DNA from: CAKUFA01 sp963618735
GTDB taxonomy: Bacteria > Bacillota > Clostridia > Christensenellales > Aristaeellaceae
Assembly: GCA_963618735.1 (NCBI GenBank)
Contig: CAVEUM010000004.1
Location: 1 to 64,000 of the forward strand
Direction: 5' to 3'
DNA length: 64,000 bases
Positions 32,837 through 42,700 of the stretch are shown here, piece by piece (position 1 is the stretch's first letter; every line of letters starts with the position of its first letter). The position numbers and the translations under genes are program-made. The notes under the pieces were generated by a model, which was not told the DNA's origin, searched no databases, and saw only the letters and a program-made list of their open reading frames with translations.

Positions 32837-34327
32837 ATGAAAAAGCAAGAGAAGAAGCAAAAACGTGAACGTACGCCCCTTTGGCAGAATCCCAGACTGC
32901 GCTACGGCGGACTTTCCATTGTCATCATCTGCATTCTGATTGGCGGCCTGATTGCCCTGAATTTCGCCATGACGGCGCTGGAAAAGAAAAACGGCTGGCG
33001 GGTCGATTTCTCCTTCAACGCCGTTACCACCCAGAGTGACACCACGGTGGAGATTCTTTCGCAACTAGAGCACGATGTGCACATCTACGCCCTGTACACC
33101 AAGGGATCTGAGGATGCGCAGCTGCTGGAGCTGCTGGATCGCTACGCAGCCGTATCCGACAGGATCACCTGGGAGCAGGCGGATGTCAGCCTGAATCCCG
33201 GTCTGCTCACCAAGTTCCGCGGCACCACCAGTGATGAAACGGTGAGCAATGATTCCATCATCGTGTATTGCGAGGATACCGACCGTTTCCGCATCCTGTC
33301 CCCTATGGATTTCGTAAGCCTAAGCCTGAACTATGATGAAGGGCAGTACGAGATTGCCGGCCTCAAGTATGAAAGCGAGTTAACCAGCGCCATTGTGTAC
33401 GTCACCCGAGAAACCATCCCGCGGGTCTGCATCCTGCAAGGACACGGCGAACTGGACGAAAGCGGCACGGAAACCCTGAAGACCCTGCTGGAAAGCAACA
33501 ACTTCTCTGTGGAATACATTTCCCTGCTGGACAGCGACACTGAACTGAACAGCGACGACCTGCTGATGATTCTTTCCCCCGTTCGTGACCTGATGGACAC
33601 TGAACTGACCAAAATCACCGAATTCATTGGAAAGGGCGGCAACATCCTTTTCACCTGCGACTACACCGATCCCATCGAGGATATGCCCAACTACAGCTCT
33701 CTGCTGCGTTCCTATGGCATCAATCCGCTGACTGGCATTGTCGTTGCTTCGGAGGATGAGCCTGACACCTACTACAACAATGTTCGCATCGACCTGATTC
33801 CCACCATGCAGTCCACCGACATGACGCTTGAATTGGTGCAATCCAATGCGGATACCCTGCTGCTCACCGGCAGCCGTGCCTTTGAAACCCCTGAGGAGTC
33901 TGACCAGAACCTGGATGTCAGCGTTCTGCTGACCTCTGGCTACAAGGCCTATCTGCGGGATTTGTCCAACGGCAATCTTTCCCTGACCCAGGCGGATGAC
34001 GATGCCATCGGCCCCTTTGCCTTGGCGCTGCAGTGCCGCCGTGTCACCACCGATGGGTACATTTCCAAGGCCGTAGCGCTGGGTTGTTCCACCCTGCTGA
34101 CCTCCAGCCAGGTGCAGTCCATGACGGACGCGCAGGAATTTATCGTCACCGTGGTGCAATACCTTGCAAGCGGCACCGCCATTGACCTGGGTATCGTGGC
34201 CAAAACCGCCGTGCGGCCTCAGTTGTCCGTGCAGGCAACCACGCTCGGCAGCGTCATTCTGGTAACCCTGCCGCTGATTGTCATCGCAATCGCTGTGGCT
34301 GTGCTCCTTCCCCGCCGCAGAAAGTAA
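32837..34327 (+). CDS. GldG-like ABC transporter auxiliary protein
   Basis: A 496-residue protein with a basic N-terminus, one helix at about 28-50, a large outside domain (ABC_transp_aux type), and a C-terminal helix at about 470-490 ending in RRRK. The outside part has the GldG-like start VDFSFNAVTTQSDTTVEIL, later RVCILQGHGELDESGTETL and GGNILFTCDYTDP. It starts 4 bp after the permease stop. Such proteins are thought to extend the exporter outside the membrane; the molecular task is unknown. Confidence 0.88.
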   Translation: MKKQEKKQKRERTPLWQNPRLRYGGLSIVIICILIGGLIALNFAMTALEKKNGWRVDFSFNAVTTQSDTTVEILSQLEHDVHIYALYTKGSEDAQLLELLDRYAAVSDRITWEQADVSLNPGLLTKFRGTTSDETVSNDSIIVYCEDTDRFRILSPMDFVSLSLNYDEGQYEIAGLKYESELTSAIVYVTRETIPRVCILQGHGELDESGTETLKTLLESNNFSVEYISLLDSDTELNSDDLLMILSPVRDLMDTELTKITEFIGKGGNILFTCDYTDPIEDMPNYSSLLRSYGINPLTGIVVASEDEPDTYYNNVRIDLIPTMQSTDMTLELVQSNADTLLLTGSRAFETPEESDQNLDVSVLLTSGYKAYLRDLSNGNLSLTQADDDAIGPFALALQCRRVTTDGYISKAVALGCSTLLTSSQVQSMTDAQEFIVTVVQYLASGTAIDLGIVAKTAVRPQLSVQATTLGSVILVTLPLIVIAIAVAVLLPRRRK

Positions 34328-34339
34328 AAGGATGAAAGC

Positions 34340-35842
34340 ATGCTCAACGTTGAACGAAAAAAGAAACGCTCCCACAAGCATATCCGAGTCTGGGTACTGG
34401 TTTTTGCCTGCCTGCTGCTGGGCGGAAGTACGGGGCTGTACTTCTGCCTTTCTCAGGACACAACCGAGGAAGAAATCGAAACTGCGGATAACAGCGGCAC
34501 CATTGTCACCTACGAAAGCAGTGATGTGCAGCACGTGCAAATCACCCTGCGCAGCGGTGAAAGCTGGGGCATGACCCTGCAGGACGATGGAACCTATCTC
34601 ATGGATAATGAGGACTGGACCGTTGACGCAGATGCCGCAGATGACCTGCTGCTCGTTACCGCGTCCATCTCCTATGAGGATGTGCTGACCGATGACCCTG
34701 CTGAATACCGGGATAATCTGAGTGACTTCGGTTTGGACACCCCAACCGTCATTGCCGAGGTCACCTATGCCGATGGAAACACGGTTACCCTGCGGGTAGG
34801 CGATGCCAGCGGCGATTCGGACGAATCCTGGTATTATATGACCGTGGATGGTGATGATCGCCTGTTAACCATCGCCAGCGGCACGGTCACGGAGCTCAGC
34901 CGCGAAAAGGCACTGATGCATTCCGTGACGCAGCCCACGCTGCACAAGGCACGTATGGATGACATCACCTTTGCTGACGGCGAGGGCAACACCATTTTGC
35001 ACTGGCAGCTTCAGGGGGAAATCACGGACAGTGACGCATCTTCCTCGTGGCGGATGGTCTATCCCTACACATACCCCACCGACGAGGAATCCATGACCAA
35101 CCTGCGCACGAACCTGAGCAATCTTCGTTTGGGCGCCTTTGTTGGCGAAGCTACCGAAGAAAACCTCTCTGCCTGCGGATTCGATGTGCCTCGTTTCATC
35201 CTGACCATTCATCAGGCGGCTGGCACCACCAACACAACGGACGACAGCGGCGCCATAACGCAGACTGACTGGCCGGAAAGCACCTTTACCCTGACCGTTG
35301 GCGGCGAAAAGAACGACAATGTCGACTATGTGCTGGTAGATGGCAACATCTACATTACCAGTCACTTCTCGCTGGATGTGTTCATGAGCGCAGAAACCCT
35401 CGGCACCATCAGCCGCTATCCTGTGCTCACAGCCGTTGGCAATCTGCAAAGCCTGACCATTGCGGATGAAAGCGGTGAAACCGTCTACGCCATCACTCGT
35501 GAAGCCCGCGTCACCGAAAATAACGAGCTGGAAACCGACTCCGATGGCAACACCGTTTACGATGTAACCTGCACGCAGAACGGCACTGAGATCAGCTACG
35601 ATGCCTTCGAGGCAGCCTACATCCGCATGGAAACCGCCAAGGTGTCGGGTAAACTCCCCGATGGCTGGAGTTCAAGTGAGGATGCTCGCATCACCATGAC
35701 CTTTATTTCCAGTCAGGGACAAACTCACGTCATTCGCCTTATCCCCTATGACGCGCTCCATGACGCCGTTGAACTGGACGGCTGCAGTCTGTTCTATATC
35801 ATCCGTGATGGTCTGCAGCTGGACATGGGTGAAGATGAGTAA
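34340..35842 (+). CDS. DUF4340 domain-containing protein
   Basis: A 500-residue protein with a basic start, one membrane helix (about 15-35, VWVLVFACLLLGGSTGLYF) and a long acidic, Asp/Thr-rich extracytoplasmic part made of repeated beta-rich DUF4340 units, for example DLLLVTASISYEDVLTDDPA and LSDFGLDTPTVIAEVTYADG near 125-145. It begins 12 bp after the GldG-like gene, with AAAGGATG. DUF4340 proteins commonly end Gld-type ABC operons and probably act with the GldG-like protein on the cell surface. A terminator follows. Confidence 0.88.
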   Translation: MLNVERKKKRSHKHIRVWVLVFACLLLGGSTGLYFCLSQDTTEEEIETADNSGTIVTYESSDVQHVQITLRSGESWGMTLQDDGTYLMDNEDWTVDADAADDLLLVTASISYEDVLTDDPAEYRDNLSDFGLDTPTVIAEVTYADGNTVTLRVGDASGDSDESWYYMTVDGDDRLLTIASGTVTELSREKALMHSVTQPTLHKARMDDITFADGEGNTILHWQLQGEITDSDASSSWRMVYPYTYPTDEESMTNLRTNLSNLRLGAFVGEATEENLSACGFDVPRFILTIHQAAGTTNTTDDSGAITQTDWPESTFTLTVGGEKNDNVDYVLVDGNIYITSHFSLDVFMSAETLGTISRYPVLTAVGNLQSLTIADESGETVYAITREARVTENNELETDSDGNTVYDVTCTQNGTEISYDAFEAAYIRMETAKVSGKLPDGWSSSEDARITMTFISSQGQTHVIRLIPYDALHDAVELDGCSLFYIIRDGLQLDMGEDE

Positions 35843-35866
35843 CCGTTTTCATTGTTACACACAAAA

Positions 35867-35903
35867 GAGGAACGCTCCACCTTCGGAACGTTCCTCTCTT
35901 TTT
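35867..35903. terminator. Terminator between the ABC operon and the UPF0340 gene
   Basis: GAGGAACG (35867-35874) and CGTTCCTC (35889-35896), followed by TCTTTTT on the plus strand; AAAA on the other side allows use by the leftward operon. Confidence 0.8.
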
Positions 35904-35957
35904 GTTCTTTTCGACATCCATACGGAGCGGCTCTCATCAGCCATGCTCCGCCTTTTC

Positions 35958-36512
35958 TTATTCATACACTGCGCGGCTGCCGCCGATGAAGGGAAGACGA
36001 GCATAGGCCATGACCAGATGTGCATGACCAAGCTGATCATACTTGCCCCTGAGAGGCACCGCCACAGGCCGAATATGCATGCCCACCAGCGTGTCACCAA
36101 CATCAATCGCTGCATCTGCCTGAATGTGCATGGCCAGGGCAGGGTTCTGCATATGCTTCCATGCTGCAGCAGGCACGGAGCCGCCCGCCTTAGGCTGCGG
36201 CACCGCGCGAACCTGAGTCAGCTGAAGCTCCTTCAAAACGTCTTTTTCCACCACAATGGCACGGTTCAGGTGCTCACAGCACTGAAATGCCGCATGCAGC
36301 TGATGCTCGGCGCACACCTGCAGCATAGTCTGTGCGATCACATCCCCTACTTCAGGCACGCTGGCTTTGCCGATGCGTGCACCCGTCACCTCGCTGGTGG
36401 AGCATCCAAGTACAACCACGCCGCCTGCAGGGATCTGCCCGGCAGCCATCAATTCCTCCACACAGTCATTCAGCACTGTATACGCTTCACTGCGAATTGC
36501 TTCCAAATCCAT
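35958..36512 (-). CDS. UPF0340 / TIGR01440 family protein (YwlG-like)
   Basis: A 184-residue protein of the YwlG family, function unknown. Family blocks are VVLGCSTSEVTGARIGK (about 33-49), CCEHLNRAIVVEK (about 79-91), and the C-terminal DVGDTLVGMHIRPVAVPLRG. The fold resembles sugar-phosphate-binding proteins. It lies 20 bp downstream of ribF on the same strand and is probably the last gene of the long rimP operon. In Bacilli its homologue sits near glyA and rpiB, so the neighbourhood here is different. Confidence 0.9.
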   Translation of the reverse strand: MDLEAIRSEAYTVLNDCVEELMAAGQIPAGGVVVLGCSTSEVTGARIGKASVPEVGDVIAQTMLQVCAEHQLHAAFQCCEHLNRAIVVEKDVLKELQLTQVRAVPQPKAGGSVPAAAWKHMQNPALAMHIQADAAIDVGDTLVGMHIRPVAVPLRGKYDQLGHAHLVMAYARLPFIGGSRAVYE

Positions 36513-36532
36513 TGATATGGCCTCCTTTGACC

Positions 36533-37450
36533 TTAATGCAAGGATGCAAAGTATGCCCTGGCGTCTGTAGCGTCGCGGGTAATTTGTTCCTTCAATTCAT
36601 CCACACCGTGGAACAGCCGTTCAGGACGCTGGAAACGCAGGAAATCCAGCCGAACCTTCTTGCCGTAGAGCATCAGGCAGGCATCCAGCACATGGGCCTC
36701 CACGGTAATATTTCCTTCCGGCAGGGTCGGATGACGTCCCACATTAACCACCGCGTGATATACATGATCTTCCACCGTAAGATAGCACGTGTACACACCA
36801 TAGGCAGGGAAAACCTTGCCCCTGGGCGGCTCCACATTCGCCGTGGGATAACCCATGGTACGTCCAATATGCTTGCCGTCCATGACACGGCCTGTCACGG
36901 TATACCAATGCCCCATTAAGCGGGTTGCTTCCGCAATCTCGCCCTTTTCCAGCAGGCCGCGAATCCGTGTCGAGCTGACCGTAGCACCATCCAGCACCAC
37001 TTCCGGCACAATCACCGCTTCACAATCGTGGGAATCGCACCAGGCTTGAATGGTTGCCCCATTTCCTCGGCCATATGCGCCAAAGGTATGGTTAAAGCCG
37101 CACACCAATGCCTTGGGATGATAGCGGTCAAACAAATCCTGCAGATAGGCTTCCGGTTCCTGCGCCGCCACCTGCTTGGTGAAGGTCGTTACGCACAGGT
37201 TTTCCACGCCGAAGCCAGCCATCAGGGCTGCACGCTCCGGAAGTGTTGTGAGCAGCGGCGGCACGTTTTCCGGCCGCAAAACTTGCATGGGATGCGGCTC
37301 AAAGGTACACACATTGAGGGGCAGATGATACTTTTCTGCCAGATCATTGCCAGCCATCAACAGCGCCTGATGTCCGCGGTGCACACCATCAAAAGTGCCA
37401 AGCACCAGCACACATGGCTCCGTCGATGCAGGATCGCGCAGGATCTTCAT
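36533..37450 (-). CDS. ribF: Bifunctional riboflavin kinase / FAD synthetase
   Basis: A 305-residue RibF converting riboflavin to FMN and then FAD. The N-terminal adenylyltransferase domain has GTFDGVHRGHQALL (18-31) with the HxGH-like motif. The C-terminal riboflavin kinase domain (from about 180) has GRVMDGKHIGRTMGYPTANV and the downstream VVNVGRHPT. The start overlaps the truB stop by 4 bp. ribF at the end of the truB operon is normal for Firmicutes. No FMN riboswitch is seen in front, as expected since it is read through from upstream. Confidence 0.96.
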   Translation of the reverse strand: MKILRDPASTEPCVLVLGTFDGVHRGHQALLMAGNDLAEKYHLPLNVCTFEPHPMQVLRPENVPPLLTTLPERAALMAGFGVENLCVTTFTKQVAAQEPEAYLQDLFDRYHPKALVCGFNHTFGAYGRGNGATIQAWCDSHDCEAVIVPEVVLDGATVSSTRIRGLLEKGEIAEATRLMGHWYTVTGRVMDGKHIGRTMGYPTANVEPPRGKVFPAYGVYTCYLTVEDHVYHAVVNVGRHPTLPEGNITVEAHVLDACLMLYGKKVRLDFLRFQRPERLFHGVDELKEQITRDATDARAYFASLH

Positions 37451-38346
37451 GAGCGTGTTCCCTCCGTTTCAGGTGCAATCAATGCACGCCAGACAAGCTC
37501 GTTTTCCTCTTTGACCGCAATACCCCAAAATTCGTTCTGGCTGTACATGCGCACCGGTTTGCCGTCCTCAGGTGTTCCGGGGAGAATGGGCAGCTTTGCG
37601 CCGTTCACCACACGCTTGCGGAGCTTGGACGGGACGTCCAGCCTGGGCATATGGCCAAGTGGCATATCCAGCGGGATCAGCTGATCCGCCAGCTTGCCAA
37701 TTTTGGCAAGGGCTTCGACTTCTTCCAGCGTCATGGCCGTTTCCAGATCAAAAGCACCGCTCTGCGCCCTGAGAAGAAAGCGCATATGGGCAGGACAGCC
37801 AACCATCTGCCCCATATCATGGCAAATGGAGCGGATATAGGTTCCCCGTCCGCAGTGGATGGTCATCAAGTATCCATGGTCTGGCTGCGCAGCACCCACG
37901 GAGATGCTTTCCACATGCACCAGCCGCTTGGGCACCTCGACCTCTTCACCCTTTCGAGCCAGGGCGTACAGAGGCTTTCCGTCCTTTTTAATGGCGGAAT
38001 AGGCGCTGGGCTGCTGCCAGATGTCGCCTGTCAAAGCCTCGGCCGCGTGCTCCACTGCCGCTCTGTCAGGATAGTGATCTCCTGTGGCGATGACCGTTCC
38101 CGTCGCATCCTGCGTATCGGTAGCGGCGCCAAAGGCCACCTCCGCCACGTAGGTTTTCTCCTTGTCCACCAGGTAATCAAAGAGGCGCGCCGCCTTGCCA
38201 ATCATCACCGGCAAAACGCCTGCCGCCTCAGGATCCAGCGTACCTGCATGTCCAACATGTTTTTCCCCCGTCAGGCGGCGTGTAACCGCCACCACAGCGG
38301 CGGATGTCATGCCTGGCGGCTTCAGGATATTCAAGAATCCGTTCAT
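37447..38346 (-). CDS. truB: tRNA pseudouridine-55 synthase
   Basis: A 299-residue TruB that makes the T-loop pseudouridine at position 55 of tRNAs. The catalytic Asp38 lies in HAGTLDPEAAGVL, preceded by the start NGFLNILKPPGMTS, and RGTYIRSICHDMG occurs near 170. Start and stop overlap its neighbours nrnA and ribF by 4 bp each, indicating tight translational coupling. This is the standard position in the nusA-infB operon. The window also carries psuKG, which can break down the pseudouridine released when such RNAs are degraded. Confidence 0.96.
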   Translation of the reverse strand: MNGFLNILKPPGMTSAAVVAVTRRLTGEKHVGHAGTLDPEAAGVLPVMIGKAARLFDYLVDKEKTYVAEVAFGAATDTQDATGTVIATGDHYPDRAAVEHAAEALTGDIWQQPSAYSAIKKDGKPLYALARKGEEVEVPKRLVHVESISVGAAQPDHGYLMTIHCGRGTYIRSICHDMGQMVGCPAHMRFLLRAQSGAFDLETAMTLEEVEALAKIGKLADQLIPLDMPLGHMPRLDVPSKLRKRVVNGAKLPILPGTPEDGKPVRMYSQNEFWGIAVKEENELVWRALIAPETEGTRS

Positions 38347-39344
38347 GCCTTTGCTCCGTTCATTTCATCCTTGATGGCATTCACGATGCGGCTGACAGCT
38401 TCCTTCAGCGGCGCGTTGATGGTGCAGCCTGCTGCCAGTTCATGACCGCCGCCGCCCATCATCTTGGCCACGCCATCCACCGTATACGGCTCAATGGAAC
38501 GCAGGGAAAACTTGGTATGCTCCTGATCCAGCTCCCGTGCCATCACGGCGAACTTCACGCCTTCCACATTCAAGCCATAATTCACAATGGTCTCGGTATG
38601 CTCCGGCATAGCATGGCAGTCTGCCATATCCTGCTGAGTAATGGCGATAACCGCAATTTTTTCATCTGCGGCAAACGTCATGTTGTTCAGCGCACGGCCA
38701 ATCAGCAGAGTCTGCGCTTTGGAGCGCTGCTGGAAAAGAATGCGGTTCATCCTTGCCAGAGGGAGATTGCATGTTTCCAGCAGATCTGCCGCTGTGCGGA
38801 AGGCCTCAGGCGTGGTGTTGGTGAACGCGAAATTTCCCGTATCCGTGCTGATGCCGCCGTACAGGCACATGCCGATTTCCTGCGTGATGGTCACGTGCAG
38901 GGTATCCAGCAGCTCACGAATCAACAACGCCGTAGCCGATGCGGAGGGATCAATATCGTTCTGCTCCGCATAGCATGGATTGGTACCATGATGATCCACC
39001 TGTGCTGTGTGCGTGCCTTTTTTCAGCAGTGCCGCGCTGGTACCCAGCCGCGCCTCATCAGCCGCATCCACCGCAATCACCAGATCGTAATGTTCCGCTG
39101 CCTGGTCTGCCGTCAGGTAAGCGTCTGCCCCTGCCATAAAGGACAGATTGTCTGGAATTTTATCCTGGCAGAATACATCCACCTGCTTGCCCAGCTGCAT
39201 GAGACCCAGCCGCAGTGCCAGCGTGCTTCCCACCGTATCCCCGTCAGGATTGATGTGGGAACAAAGTGCAATGTTCTGTGCAGGCATAACGGCCTGTGCA
39301 ATCACTTCAGGGTCACGCTTCAGTTCCGTCGTCCTCTTCTCCAT
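38343..39344 (-). CDS. nrnA: DHH-family phosphoesterase (NrnA-like oligoribonuclease / pAp phosphatase)
   Basis: A 333-residue DHH-DHHA1 protein. Metal motifs are SHINPDGDTVGS (about 31-42), IAVDAADEARL, VDHHGTNPCY and, in the DHHA1 domain, MMGGGGHELAAGC. NrnA degrades 2-5-nt RNAs and 3'-phosphoadenosine 5'-phosphate. The start is uncertain: ATGs at 39350 and 39344 both lie inside the end of rbfA; I prefer 39344 because of spacing from GAGGGG. The gene overlaps rbfA by 32 bp, longer than usual, in a different frame. Standard member of this operon in Firmicutes. Confidence 0.9.
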   Translation of the reverse strand: MEKRTTELKRDPEVIAQAVMPAQNIALCSHINPDGDTVGSTLALRLGLMQLGKQVDVFCQDKIPDNLSFMAGADAYLTADQAAEHYDLVIAVDAADEARLGTSAALLKKGTHTAQVDHHGTNPCYAEQNDIDPSASATALLIRELLDTLHVTITQEIGMCLYGGISTDTGNFAFTNTTPEAFRTAADLLETCNLPLARMNRILFQQRSKAQTLLIGRALNNMTFAADEKIAVIAITQQDMADCHAMPEHTETIVNYGLNVEGVKFAVMARELDQEHTKFSLRSIEPYTVDGVAKMMGGGGHELAAGCTINAPLKEAVSRIVNAIKDEMNGAKA

Positions 39345-39702
39345 GCGCATCCGTCCCCTCACTCTTCTGCGCATCTGCCAGAACCTTGGCAATATGCACA
39401 CCATAGGCAATGTTTTGATCGCTGACAAAGCTCATTTCGGGGCTGTAGCGGATGAGCATCTGCTTGCCCAGTGCGCGGCGAATGTAGCCGGACGCGCTCT
39501 TAAGTGCCTTCATCAAGTCTTCCCGCTTATCATCCTCCAGCACGCTGACATAAATCTTGGCGTACCGCAGGTCGCGGGTCACTTCCGCCCGGGTCACGGA
39601 GAACGTGCCGGAAATGCGGGGATCGCTCAACTCTTCGCGGATAATGCGATCCACTTCGCGGCGTACTTCTTCGGAGATACGGTCAATTCTTTGATAGCTC
39701 AT
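39313..39702 (-). CDS. rbfA: Ribosome-binding factor A
   Basis: A 129-residue RbfA, a KH-like 30S maturation factor. The family start MSYQRIDRISEEVRREVDRI is followed by SDPRISGTFSVTRAEVTRDL (about 31-50) and YAKIYVSVL. The C-terminal 15 residues are acidic (GTDAHGEEDDGTEA). An in-frame GTG five codons upstream precedes the AAAGG site, so the ATG at 39702 is the start. It is 97 bp downstream of infB, the largest gap inside the operon, and that gap holds a GC-rich stem-loop. Confidence 0.94.
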   Translation of the reverse strand: MSYQRIDRISEEVRREVDRIIREELSDPRISGTFSVTRAEVTRDLRYAKIYVSVLEDDKREDLMKALKSASGYIRRALGKQMLIRYSPEMSFVSDQNIAYGVHIAKVLADAQKSEGTDAHGEEDDGTEA

Positions 39703-39738
39703 GTTGATCCTTTCCACGGGAATTTCCCAAAATCTGAA

Positions 39739-39775
39739 GGAGGGAGGGCGAGCCGTTGCCAGGTCGTCCTCCCCG
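39739..39775. other. GC-rich stem-loop between infB and rbfA
   Basis: GGGAGGGCGA (about 39743-39752) faces TCGTCCTCCC (about 39765-39774) with one wobble or mismatch. On the operon strand there is no T run after it, so it is more likely a processing or stability element than a terminator. Confidence 0.4.
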
Positions 39776-39799
39776 CCCTTTTGTTATCTCTTGAACTGC

Positions 39800-42700
39800 T
39801 TAGCGCGGAATTTCTTCCATCACATAGCACTCGACGATGTCGCCTTCCTTGATGTCGTTATGACCCTCGAGGCTCATGCCGCACTCGAAGCCCTCGCGCA
39901 TCTCCTTGACGTCATCCTTCAAATGCTTCAGGCTGCTCAGCTTGCCTTCAAACACCACCACGTTGTCACGCAGCAGGCGAACCTGAGCGTTACGCTGCAC
40001 CTTGCCATCCTGCACATAGCAGCCAGCAATGATGCCCGCGCCGGTGATTTTGAACACGTTGCGCACCTCGGCATGACCCAGGAGCACTTCCTTGTATTCC
40101 GGCTCCAGCATGCCCTTCATGGCCTTCTCCATATCCTCGATGGCCTTGTAAATCACGGTGTAGAGACGTACATCCACCTTTTCGCGCTCGGCGGTTTCAC
40201 GGGCGGAAGCATCGGGACGGATGTTGAAGCCAATGATGATAGCATTGAAGGCGGCGGCCAGGTTCACATCGTCCTTGGTGATGGCGCCTGCGCCAGAGTG
40301 GAGCACGCGAACCTTCACTTCGTCGTTGGACAGCTTCTCCATGGCCTGCTTCACAGCTTCCACAGAGCCCTGTACGTCTGCCTTGATGATCATGTTCAGG
40401 GTGGTCACCTTGCCAGCCTCGATGGTGGAGAACAGGTTCTCCATGCTCATCTTCGCCATGGTCGCCTCACGGGATGCCTTCAACTTGTCGCGGCGCTCCT
40501 GTGCAACCTGACGGCTCAGGTGATCGTCGCCTACAGCGATGAGCTCATCGCCGGCAGCGGGCACATCATCAAAGCCCATGATCTCCACAGGCATGGACGG
40601 ACCAGCCTCGGACACTCTCTCGCCGCGGTCATTAATCAGGGCACGCACACGGCCAGAAGCCATGCCGGCGATGATATTGTCACCCACATGCAGGGTACCA
40701 TTCTGGAGCAGCACCGTAGCCAGAGGGCCGCGAGCCTTGTCCAGCTTGGCTTCGATAATCACGCCACGGCCAAGACGATTGGGATTGGCGCGCAGCTGCA
40801 GCATGTCCGCCTGCAGAAGGATCATTTCCAGCAGCTCGTCCACGCCATCGCCCGTCAAAGCGCTGACAGGCACGGTGATGGCATCGCCGCCCCAGTCTTC
40901 GCACACAATGCCATACTGGGTCAGATCCTGCTTCACCTTTTCAGGGTTGGCAGCGGGCTTATCCATCTTGTTGATGGCCACAATGATCGGCACATCCGCC
41001 GCCTTGGCGTGGTTGATGGACTCAATGGTCTGGGGCATGACGCTATCGTCAGCGGCAACCACCAGCACGGCGATATCCGTTGCCTGCGTACCACGGGCAC
41101 GCATGGCCGTGAAAGCCTCGTGGCCAGGGGTATCCAGGAAGGTAATGCTGCGGCCGTCCACATCCACGGTGTAAGCACCGATGTGCTGGGTAATGCCGCC
41201 GGCTTCGCCAGCCGTCACACGGGACTTGCGGATGTAGTCCAGCAGAGAAGTCTTGCCGTGGTCAACGTGACCCATAATGGTCACCACCGGCGGACGCGTC
41301 TCCAGGTTCTCCTCATCATCATCGAAGTCCTCGGCCACCAGAGCATCCTCGGCGGTCTGCTCGGGCTTCTTCTCCAGGGTGATGTCAAAGTCAGAGCACA
41401 CCAGCTGGGCGGTATCGAAGTCAATTTCGCTGTTAATGGTGGCCATGTTGCCCAGCATGAACAGCTTCTTGATGATCTCACCGGAGGGCTTGCCGATCTT
41501 ATCGCACAGATCGCGCACGACGATCGTATCGCCGGACATATAGGCATTTTCGATCTTGATCGGCGCCATCATCTGCTGAGCAGAAGGCTTCTTAATGCGG
41601 GAGCGCTTGCCGCCGCGAATCACATCATCATCATAGCCGTTGAAGTTATCACGCGCCATCTGCTTGCGGTTGCGGGTTACACGCTCCGGGTCATGCTGGC
41701 GAACGTAATTCTTCTTATTGGGATCATAATTGGATACGCGTTCCTTTTCCATGGGAGGCGTAAGTTCGGGGCCACGGCTGCGGCTCATGCCACCGCCGCG
41801 GTTCATGCCGCCCTGGGGACGGTTCTGACCGAATCCACCGCCCTGAGGACGAGCTGCGCCGCCCTGGGGACGCTGGCCAAAGCCGCCCTGAGGACGAGGC
41901 GCACCACCCTGAGCATTGGCAGGGCGGCCAAACTGCTGTCCCCCCTGGGGATTTGCAGGACGGCCATACGGTCCCTGAGGACGAGGCGCGCCAGCCTGCT
42001 GTCCATTGGCAGGGCGACCATACGGTCCCTGAGGACGAGGTGCGCCACCCTGTTGTCCATTGGCAGGACGACCATACTGTCCCTGAGGACGAGGTGCGCC
42101 AGCCTGACCATTGGCAGGACGGCCATACGGCCCCTGAGGACGAGGTGCGCCACCCTGACCATTGGCAGGACGGGCGGGCATCGGAGGACGGATCACATTC
42201 GGTGCCAGGCCAACAGGCTTCTGCACCACCTGATCGCCAGGACGGGAAATAATCTGACCAATGGCCGGCTTCTTGGGGGCTTCCGCCTTAGGAGCCGTTT
42301 CTGCCTTGGTTTCTTCCTTCACCACAGGCTTTGCTTCAGCCTTCGGTGCTTCTGCCTTGGGGGCTTCTGCCTTCTGATTGGGCTTTGCTTCTGCCTTGGG
42401 GGCGTTGTTGTTCGCCTTCGGAGCGTCAGCCTTCTTCTGGACAGGCTTCTGTGTCTGTGCAGCAGGAGCTTCCTTTCCCTCAGGCTTGGTTTCTGCCTTG
42501 GGGGCAGTTTCTACCTTTGCAGGAGTTTCCGCCTTCGGTGCGCTCTTCGTTTCAGCCTTGGGCGCAGCTGCCTTCGGTGCGCTCTCCGCCTTGCGTGCGG
42601 CCGCATCTTCTGCGCGGGCAGCCTCTACAGCAGCCTTCTCGTCCTCATCCAGCATGGTGAAAGCCTTGGAGTGAGAAGACAGAACCTTCTCCTGCTCCTC

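Noticed and set aside
36451..36600. FMN riboswitch near ribF
   Set aside because: ribF starts inside the truB stop, so there is no leader that could hold one.
41950..42175. Regular repeats suggesting a CRISPR array
   Set aside because: The units are tandem without spacers and stay in the infB reading frame; no cas genes are present.
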